This document shows positions 48,256 to 64,000 of a DNA stretch of 64,000 nt, in pieces (the stretch's first letter is position 1; every line of letters starts with the position of its first letter). The notes below the pieces were generated by a model, which was not told the DNA's origin, did not search any database, and saw only the letters and a list, made by a program, of their open reading frames with translations. Position numbers and translations under genes: made by a program. Origin of the DNA: Amoebidium appalachense (taxonomy: Eukaryota; Ichthyosporea); NCBI GenBank assembly GCA_963693365.1, contig CAVNZM010000004.1, positions 1,674,001-1,738,000 on the forward strand, read 5' to 3'.

Positions 48256-49190
48256 GCAAATACATTTTGCACAAGAAAGCAGGAGTATGGCGTGCTATTC
48301 TTCTTGTGGAAGCGGGGCCTGTATTGGTTCGTGTTGCAACTGCAGTATCGGTTCTCACTAGAAATAGATCGTGGCCATTGGGCACTTTTTGGGTTCAGGT
48401 GGCCAGGACAATCACTCAACATGTTCGTTTTGTATAGTTTTGGCATGCACATGGAAAGTAATTGCAACTCACTCTGAGAGGTTAATACTATAGATGTCTA
48501 CCTCACCTCTACAGTGGCACATTCAGTCGTTATTAGTTAAAGATGTTATTTTTTGCTTTAGCTTACACAATCCTGCACATGACTTTTGCATACACACGTG
48601 TGAGGTGGATCGGGTTACCACCACTATTCACGCACATGTTACATGGTGTTGCTACTCAAATGAAAGTTACATAAGATAAAAAAAAAGGGAAACAATATCT
48701 GTTCACGTACCTACCGAAGTTGTATGCCCATGAGTTCTAGTTCTACGTAGGCCAAGGCAGTAACATGTGCTGAAGTTACGCAACATCGCCAATCCTTGAG
48801 GCCACCAACACATGGTGTAATGACCTTCGATGGCGAAGGGGTATCGTCGACATATATCTGAGTAGCTAGCCATCTTTAATAAGCTGCCGGTGGTGACGAT
48901 ACCTGAGGCTATCAGCTACAGGACGGCGTACGAAGTCATTCATGAGAAGTGACCGCATAATTTGGACAACCAGCATGCGCAAGTCTGAGCAAGGCCCTTA
49001 GATGTGACGATGGGGGTTGGTGAACTTCGGATGGCCCTGAATCGCCGGTGGCCTGGGTAAATAGCTTGATACGATAAACCTTTACCTTCACAAGGCTTTT
49101 TTATACTGGTTTGTAGCTGACATATGCATACCGACACCCCATCCCACATGTGCATTACTATGTTCTCAAACTAAACGCTTATGGTGAGTA
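48256..49190. other. SEC13 3' flank, copy 1
   Basis: Presumed 3' untranslated region and downstream spacer; unique-looking, no microsatellites and no recognised gene. Repeated almost unchanged at 57262-58197. Confidence 0.6.
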
Positions 49191-49936
49191 ATATCTTAGA
49201 TACATATAAAACAAAGAATTTTAAATCGTAATCGCAAACTCCTCTTCGCATGATCGGCCCGTAATCGATTTGTAAAAAGAATCTTGATAGCGGTTCTGTT
49301 GGCCCAGGATCTTATATCTCGTCATGGCAACCAACAAATAAAATGACGTAATCATCGCCTATCTCCATTATCGTTTCATGTATCAGAGCCCGGGCCCCGG
49401 TGAGGCTTTTGACTTGCACACACTCTAAATGTCAAATTTACAAATAGTGTGTTTTAATATTAATAACTGTACTTATTTTAAAACAATTCCCTTTCAAATA
49501 TTAAACCGTCATTTCGAATTCGACGTTCAAGTCACCCATTATATGACGTCATAAGCTAAAAGGATCTACCTCGGGGATCGGATTGGGGGCTAAAATAGAA
49601 ACAAAGCCTATTATTAGCCGATGGTTCGAAGGCGCCAAAACTTTTTCAAGTTTTCAAGTTTTGAAGTGACACCGTATATGCACTTCTGTGTTGGCACTTT
49701 TTTCGTTTCAACCATCCTATTACCTTCGTGGGTGTCACTGGTTGCGGAAACGAGACTTTGATTCTATCTTTTAAAACCGTTTCCGTTTCTTGGTACATAG
49801 GAGAATAACTCACTTGCCTATAGCTGTTTTTCCTTGGCTTCATCGACGCGTTTATAGCTGATTTGCACGGGGAGAAAGTTGAACTTGTAGCTCACGACGG
49901 GCTGTGTAGGTGGCTGGTGCCAGCGGCGAAACGAAA

Positions 49937-57261
<7,325 letters not shown>

Positions 57262-58197
57262 GCAAATACATTTTGCACAAGAAAGCAGGAGTATGGCGTG
57301 CTATTCTTCTTGTGGAAGCGGGGCCTGTATTGGTTCGTGTTGCAACTGCAGTATCGGTTCTCACTAGAAATAGATCGTGGCCATTGGGCACTTTTTGGGT
57401 TCAGGTGGCCAGGACAATCACTCAACATGTTCGTTTTGTATAGTTTTGGCATGCACATGGAAAGTAATTGCAACTCACTCTGAGAGGTTAATACTATAGA
57501 TGTCTACCTCACCTCTACAGTGGCACATTCAGTCGTTATTAGTTAAAGATGTTATTTTTTGCTTTAGCTTACACAATCCTGCACATGACTTTTGCATACA
57601 CACGTGTGAGGTGGATCGGGTTACCACCACTATTCACGCACATGTTACATGGTGTTGCTACTCAAATGAAAGTTACATAAGATAAAAAAAAAGGGAAACA
57701 ATATCTGTTCACGTACCTACCGAAGTTGTATGCCCATGAGTTCTAGTTCTACGTAGGCCAAGGCAGTAACATGTGCTGAAGTTACGCAACATCGCCAATC
57801 CTTGAGGCCACCAACACATGGTGTAATGACCTTCGATGGCGAAGGGGTATCGTCGACATATATCTGAGTAGCTAGCCATCTTTAATAAGCTGCCGGTGGT
57901 GACGATACCTGAGGCTATCAGCTACAGGACGGCGTACGAAGTCATTCATGAGAAGTGACCGCATAATTTGGACAACCAGCATGCGCAAGTCTGAGCAAGG
58001 CCCTTAGATGTGACGATGGGGGTTGGTGAACTTCGGATGGCCCTGAATCGCCGGTGGCCTGGGTAAATAGCTTGATACGATAAACCTTTACCTTCACAAG
58101 GCTTTTTTATACTGGTTTGTAGCTGACATATGCATACCGACACCCCATCCCACATGTGCATTACTATGTTCTCAAACTAAACGCTTATGGTGAGTAA

Positions 58198-58627
58198 CCC
58201 CGGCCGCGGCCCCCGCCGGCCCGCCGGCCTCGGGCCGCTGGAGACTGAGCCGCTTCGCGTGGATCTAGATATCTAAATATCTAGATTGTAAATTAAAAAA
58301 ACATTGTTCCAATCCAATCAATCTGTTAACGTTTTACAATTTGCATAAAATCTAGATTGATTTCCACGTGTTCGACCCTCTTCTGGGGGTGGGAGGGGTC
58401 TTCTAGATGTCTGGGATAAGACGATTGGTTCTTGGAACTCGCCTCAATATCTCTTATTCAATAGAATTGCGATCAACCATCTAGATAATTTAGTTTCTAA
58501 ACTGCTCTACACGAATCGAGCAGACCTTTGGATATTTAGAGAACGAATGTCGTTCTCTAAATTCGCCGAGTATTTAGATATTTAGATCCACGCGAAGCGG
58601 CTCACTAAGCGAGGGCCGGCGGGCTGA
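58198..58627. mobile_element. Foldback/MITE-type element with long terminal inverted repeats
   Basis: Inner inverted repeats: TGAGCCGCTTCGCGTGGATC at 58246-58265 and onward to about 58280 match the reverse complement of about 58568-58604 almost perfectly (~35 bases). An outer GC-rich pair (GCCCGCCGGCC, 58219-58229 and 58614-58624) extends it. The centre is AT-rich, with a perfect 12-bp stem TTTAGAGAACGA/TCGTTCTCTAAA around 58536-58562. It encodes nothing, and I find no clear target duplication. It lies between SEC13 copy 2 and the leucine-gene promoter. Confidence 0.8.
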
Positions 58628-58629
58628 CT

Positions 58630-58965
58630 TATTTTGATTGGTGACATGTCACGTCTAGAGCTTACATGGCGCGAAAATGGGTGGTAATATTATTCCTATT
58701 GGCTTTTGTGCCCTTCAGAAATCCAATAGGAAGAAGGCAAATTTTGCAAAAGCAATTGTGGGCCAATCACACACCTGTTACAGCTGCAACCAATCATAAT
58801 AGGCGTGCTTTTAGAATTCTAGGCGAGTCTTTCAATCAGATAAGAAAAGGGTGTGTGGAGCTTTTTTTGTGTTTATCCACGCACATGCAGGTGTGCATTT
58901 TCTGTGTCCCTTCAAGTTGCCTAGAACTCCTTGTTCCCACCGGACACACACACAGGGTTGAGAAA
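58630..58965 (+). promoter_or_regulatory. CCAAT-rich promoter of the isopropylmalate synthase gene
   Basis: Five CCAAT boxes in about 160 bases, in both orientations: 58636-58641 and 58698-58702 (reverse), 58723-58727, 58763-58767 and 58790-58794 (forward). This density suggests NF-Y type control. It also argues that the open frame extending upstream to 58666 is not translated. Confidence 0.6.
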
Positions 58966-59849
58966 ATGCTCCAGGCGATGAAGAGCGTGTCTGCCGCGCG
59001 CAGCTTTGCGTAAGTGACAGATACATAAGTAGTCGAGTTAAAGAATTTACGAATACGAAAGACCTGGTGCAGGGGGGAGCTGGCATTCTGAATTGGTGTA
59101 ATTGACCCCATACTGGCCCTGGATTCTCTTTTTAACGTAACACAAACATGTTTTATCTCCTTTTGAAATATCCCTTTTTAAGTCTTTTTTTTTTCCTGCA
59201 GGCGGCAGATGTCTACTGCAGCAGCCGCTGCAGCACAGAAGGATCGTCTGGTCATCTTTGACACCACCCTTCGTGATGGAGAGCAGGTGTGACATTGACT
59301 TTGACCCGGGGGGATTTTGTCTTTGCATGGGAGTTCGCATTCATTATGCCTTTTAGAGTGCAACACATCTTCTTCAACGCCGAAGCCAGACAATGGATAG
59401 CCACTCTAATTTTTCTAACTACCTGCCTAGTCGCACCTACAACACAAAAAGATCCGACTTGCAAGGGCACACAGTCGCACGCACGTTTAGGTACACAAGT
59501 GTCCACAAACCCACCTTCCTTTTCACACAACCACCCTCCCACCCATTCAACCACAGAGACACACACACATTCCACTCCCGTGCATCTGTCCACTTGTTCA
59601 ACCACATGCCCCCTAGGGCAACCAGTGCTGATTGCTTTAGGGGGACATAGAGCACCCGTGCGACCACTTTCACACACATTAACACACACGCGCACGCACA
59701 CACGCATGCACACACACACACACACACACACATACACAAGCACACATGCTGACAGAGAGACGGGTACACAGGCACACGCAGGCCTGCATACACACATGCA
59801 TTCTGTGTGTCAATTTTATACAACCCTGCCACTATATCTGTCACACTGT

Positions 59850-59887
<38 letters not shown>

Positions 59888-60108
59888 GCCGCCTCCCGTT
59901 TTTTGGAAGGGGAACTGAGAACCACCGAATGATACTGTAAATTATCATGTGTTGACTGTCTACCCACTGTTCCCCCTCTTCCCTCCCTTCTCGACGTTCT
60001 CGGCCTGGCCTCCCCTACTGATCCCCTCAATCTACCCCCCCCTCCTCCCCTCTCACTGTCTTTTTCCGTTGTGCACCTCCATTGCTTGCTCGCACGCGCG
60101 CGCACACG

Positions 60109-60193
<85 letters not shown>

Positions 60194-60341
60194 TTGAACA
60201 CACCAAACGGCCGCGCGCACACACACATGCCATGAAGCACAAAAGCGCACATAACATGCCAAATACCCACCATGTGCACACAAATCCATACACACGCGCG
60301 CGCACACACACACAAACACGCACCCTCTCACACACCCACCT

Positions 60342-60385
<44 letters not shown>

Positions 60386-61938
60386 CACAATCTCACTCTC
60401 ACACACTTACACACACTCACTCACTTACTCACTTACTCACGAAGACGGCCTCACTCTATTACCCCTGCCACCCTCCCCTCCCCAGTGTTTCAGATCGTGT
60501 ATTATACTCCGTAACGTGTTCCTCATTCTAACCCCCCCCCCCCCCCCCCCCGGGACGGGTTGACCCACCCAAGTTCAGTTGATGCTGCTGTCTGAGTTGG
60601 AGCGTCGTATATATGCGGGCTAAGGGGTCGAAACTCAGACGCAATTGATGACTTGGGCCCTCCCTGAGGATGGGCTCTGCTTATGACGCATACTGTGCGC
60701 ATGGCTGATGCTGCATACTTGAATGTTTGCCTTTGCATGTGTCCTGCACCATGCTTCTCATCGTGTATGCGTACTTCGTACTGTGTTCCGCATTCAAACC
60801 CCCCCCCCCTTCACCCCTCACCTGCTCCTAGTCCCCAGGTGTTACTCTCACGCGTAGAGAGAAGCTGCACATTGCTCGTCAGCTCTCCCGCCTGGGTGTG
60901 TCTGTGTGTGAGGCCGGTTTCCCCATGGCCTCTGAGGGGGATTTTGACTCGGTGACTGCCATTGCTGAGGAGGTCGGATCTCTGCTCGTCGGAAGGTGTG
61001 TGCTTATGTTATTTTGACTTTTCTTTCTCCATCTCCCCCCCTCCCCCCCCCCTCCCCCCCCAAAAAAAGAGGGGGAGTAGAGGGGGGGGGGGGAAGGGGG
61101 AGGATTCAAGTCTCAAGTGTGTGTGTGGGGGGGGGGGGGGGGGGAGGGGGGGGGAGGGGGGGGGGGGGGGGGGGGGCACAGGATTAAAAGCAGTACTAAA
61201 ACATCCATATTTTGATTGAGAGGCAGAGAGCATGTTTACATTTCATCCATTACATGGGAACATTGTTTCCCGTTGTTTCAACAAGGGCGCCTATCCCTAC
61301 CCACCATGACACGCATCACACATACACGTACGTGTGCACTGTTTCATCCGCATGCAACCACAGGTACACGCTCGTGAATGTATGCACGTGCTTGTACGCC
61401 TGCCCGTATAGTTTTATGGTACACGTATAAGTGCCCCTGCACCTACCCTTATACGCACGCACGCACATACACTGACACATACACCCACACGCACACAGGC
61501 AGGAGGGAGACTACATGTCCATTGCCGGCCTTGCCCGGTGCCGTGAGCCCGATATTCAGCGTTGCTACGACGCAGTCCGTAACGCACCCAAACACCGCAT
61601 CCACACATTTCTGGCCACATCGGACATCCACCTAAAGCACAAGCTGAAAATCTCGCGATCGGAGTGCATCAAGCAGGTGCAGCACGGGGTGGCCTTTGCC
61701 AAATCTCTGTGCGATGACATAGAATTTTCGTGCGAGGATGCAGGGCGCAGCGACAAGAACTTCCTTGTGGATGTGATTGCTGCCGCTATCGAGGCTGGAG
61801 CCACCACTATCAATGTGCCTGACACGGTCGGATATCAGCTGCCGGTATGAGCCCCTGCACACGCACGCGAACACTCCACGTACATGCATGCACACACACA
61901 CACACAAACGCAAACACACAAATTTAGAGAGAGGCACA

Positions 61939-61990
<52 letters not shown>

Positions 61991-62290
61991 CACACATACA
62001 TATGGCCTGCGAGAGAGGGGCACACACACGCACACACACGTGCCCGCGCACTCATTCACTCACGAATCACCACTACCTGGTACCTGACTACCACCACTTC
62101 GGCTGTCTCCATATCTTGGGCCAGCACGCTAAGACGCTACTTCATTTGTGCTAGTGTCACCGTATTCATTATGTGTTCTGTAGTGCGAGAATGTATCTTT
62201 TTTGCCAACCATCACCACCGCCACACCTAAATTTTACTTTAACAACTTTGCTGCCCCCGTGACCAGCTATGTTTTTACGTGCTCTATAAT

Positions 62291-62321
<31 letters not shown>

Positions 62322-62513
62322 AGCCCCACCCACCCACCACCCAGCACCAGCACCAGCACCAGCACCACCATTTCTTGCAGAAACGCACCCAATGTGGAGA
62401 TTGAAATGGCACGCCTGCACTTACTCAGGCATACCAACGCTTTTGCCTACACACACAAGCCTCTATGAATGGTCTCGATCGGGTGTATGCAAACTTAGTA
62501 GTATACCCACACA

Positions 62514-62579
<66 letters not shown>

Positions 62580-62917
62580 ACGAGTATGGTGAGCTGATCA
62601 AGCACCTTGTGACCAAGACCCCGGGAGCCGACCGGGCCATTTTCTCCACCCACTGCCACAATGACCTGGGCCTGGCCACGGCAAACACCCTGGCTGGTGT
62701 CAGGTATGCACATATTTATGTTGAGATAGAAGTCGTGTGCTTGGATAGTTTTATGAATTTGGTGTTTATTTTGGCTATGTTTGCCAGGTATTTCGGTGTA
62801 CATTTTTAGTAGATTGATCTTTGCCAATAGCCGTGTGCACAGGGGACACCTGCGGGTGATAAGGCTTTACCTGATTGGTCAATATGATGAAAACTAACTC
62901 GAGGCCTGCATCTTCTT

Positions 62918-62988
<71 letters not shown>

Positions 62989-63177
62989 AACGGAGCGCGC
63001 CAGGTCGAAGTTACGATCAACGGGATTGGAGAGCGTGCCGGCAACACATCTCTGGAGGAGGTAGTGATGGCGATTGACACGCACCCATCCCTGTTCCCTG
63101 TGTACACGGCCATTGATACGGTGCAGATCATGCGCACGTCTCAGCTGGTCCAGAGCTACTCTGGAATGCGTGTGCAG
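58966..63177 (+). CDS. 2-isopropylmalate synthase, 5' part (continues beyond window)
   Basis: Exons 58966-59009, 59202-59286, 60832-60995, 61499-61844, 62579-62703 and 62988-63177 join in frame to 318 residues and stop at a GTAAGG donor; the rest lies right of the window. The enzyme condenses acetyl-CoA with 2-oxoisovalerate, the first step of leucine synthesis. Residues 1-30 ([20 protein letters not shown] then Ala-rich) look like a mitochondrial or plastid transit peptide. The TIM-barrel catalytic domain shows [17 protein letters not shown] (metal Asp near 35, Arg 39), [40 protein letters not shown] (metal His 238 and 240) and [10 protein letters not shown]. These match the bacterial/plant-type synthase better than homocitrate or citramalate synthases, though a close paralogue cannot be excluded without the C-terminal regulatory domain. 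Three acceptors are formed by CA repeats. Confidence 0.93.
59287..60831. repeat. Intron 2 of the leucine gene: (CA)n, C runs and the dispersed repeat
   Basis: C run 59851-59885, (CA)n at 60109-60190 and 60345-60382, and the poly(C)-ended repeat described separately, just before the acceptor. Confidence 0.9.
60552..60809 (+). repeat. Poly(C)-ended dispersed repeat, full-length copy (leucine-gene intron 2)
   Basis: Starts GACGGGTTGACCCACCCAAG and ends CCGCATTCAAACC plus C run. It differs from 47454-47714 at about one base (TATATATGCGGG versus TATATACGCGGG). A degraded 3' fragment (ACTCCGTAACGTGTTCCTC plus C run) lies directly in front at about 60490-60550. Confidence 0.93.
61070..61190. repeat. 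G-run block in leucine-gene intron 3
   Basis: G runs of 10-20 at 61081-61093 and 61128-61176, following a short C-run/A-run junction. Confidence 0.95.
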
Positions 63178-63472
63178 GTAAGGCATGTGTATGCATGCTT
63201 GACTGGTGCATGCATACACACAGGAATATGCATTTACACACGCGCAGGCATCACACACACAAAAGCACTGCACACAAGCATACATGGACTTGTGGGTACA
63301 CACAACACAACACACACACACACACAATCGCGCTTGCGCGAACACACACATGCAACACACACACACGGGAGAGAGGGTGTGTGTGTGTGTGTGTTTTATT
63401 TTTTTTGTTTGGGGGGGGGAGGGGAGGGGGGGGGGGGGGTAGCAGAGGGGCTAAGGTGCCACGGCCCCTCCC

Positions 63473-63503
<31 letters not shown>

Positions 63504-64000
63504 AAAAAAAAAACCAACGCTCTCTCCCTCTGAACCGGGGGAGGGGAGGAGAGGCGAGGCGGTGCTACCGTTGCGTGACTGGTGTTGTCTTTAATTGATG
63601 TCTGCTGGTGTTTCTCGAAGGCAACACCGTGTGAGTTCTTGTGTCTGTGTAATACATGCACTTGTCTTCAGGGTACACCACGTGCTTTTCGATGTAGACA
63701 TCTGCATTTCTCTTGTACGGATGATTTGTGGCATGGATGTGCACTGCTTACTTACCCCCCCACCCCCCTCCCCTCCCCTTCCCCCCCCCCCCCCTTCCCC
63801 TGCTCGGTGCATCTCCTCCCATCCTCTCTCCTCATTACTTTTAGAGCACACACACACATACACACCGTGACACACACACACTGCAGGCACTGGCAGTGGT
63901 GGGGGCGGGGGTGAGGGAGGGGGGGGGGGGGGGGTATTTGGCAGCTTCTTCTTTCTTTTGTGGTGGAGAGGGGGGGGGAGGGAGAGGAGGGGGGGGGGGG
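63178..64000. repeat. Intronic microsatellites at the right edge
   Basis: (CA)n/(GT)n at 63200-63395, G run 63427-63439, C-run/A-run junction 63470-63512, C-rich 63755-63800 and G runs 63919-64000. The next expected exon of the leucine gene is not in the window. Confidence 0.85.

Larger units (their letters stand above)
40160..49190 (+). repeat. Segmental tandem duplication, copy 1 (9031 bp)
   Basis: Begins ATATCTTAGATACATATAAA and ends GCTTATGGTGAGTA, where copy 2 begins at once with the same words. It contains a whole SEC13 gene with about 745 bases upstream and 935 bases downstream. Differences from copy 2 are mostly in homopolymer and (CA)n lengths plus a few substitutions (for example G at 44158 versus A at 53166). 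Confidence 0.97.

Noticed and set aside
58666-58965. Upstream in-frame extension of the leucine gene by 100 residues
   Set aside because: The interval holds five CCAAT boxes, and the protein from 58966 already begins with a transit-peptide-like sequence.
62385-62425. Possible extra leucine-gene exon after TTGCAG near 62380
   Set aside because: The neighbouring exons join directly in phase and match the family (VGYQLP followed by DEYGEL); adding this would insert unrelated residues.

Overview
Eukaryotic nuclear DNA. Every recognised host gene is split by GT-AG introns, the mobile elements are eukaryotic (a two-ORF LINE, a Ty1/copia element, terminal-inverted-repeat elements, a tRNA-like SINE), and there are no operons. 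The presence of 2-isopropylmalate synthase (leucine biosynthesis) argues against an animal and fits a protist, alga or fungus-like lineage; I cannot name the species. The base composition is striking: dozens of uninterrupted G or C runs of 15-64 bases, long (CA/GT)n tracts and C-run/A-run junctions fill introns and intergenic DNA. Most long open frames here are translations of those repeats and are left out.

Layout. 1-8.8 kb is transposon territory: a (CT)n satellite, a probably intact LINE on the minus strand (733-about 5263; ORF1 and ORF2 overlap by 8 bases), then a broken second LINE carrying and flanked by two copies of a small inverted-repeat element with target duplications, next to a tRNA-like SINE. 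9.5-13.6 kb holds a phase-consistent four-exon gene of unknown function with one in-frame TGA. 14-26.8 kb is repeat-choked; on the minus strand a three-exon chain and several isolated exon-like segments indicate a poorly preserved or very intron-rich gene, with satellite, LTR-like sequences and duplicated blocks around it. 27-30.8 kb has (GT)n tracts and one small minus-strand ORF.

30.8-34.8 kb is a three-exon ATP-grasp ligase gene. Immediately behind it, at the end of a 64-base G run, sits a very young copia element (34988-38554, nearly identical LTRs, 5-bp target duplication) that has lost its reverse transcriptase. 40160-58197 is a direct tandem duplication of about 9.0 kb; each half carries a complete ten-exon SEC13 gene (COPII coat/nuclear pore WD40 protein). 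58.2-58.6 kb is a foldback element, followed by a CCAAT-rich promoter and the first six exons of a 2-isopropylmalate synthase gene that runs off the right edge.

The host genes (SEC13, ATP-grasp ligase, isopropylmalate synthase) have unrelated jobs. What ties the window together is repeat biology: one dispersed poly(C)-ended repeat occurs in introns of both SEC13 copies and of the leucine gene, and CA microsatellites form three of the leucine gene's splice acceptors.
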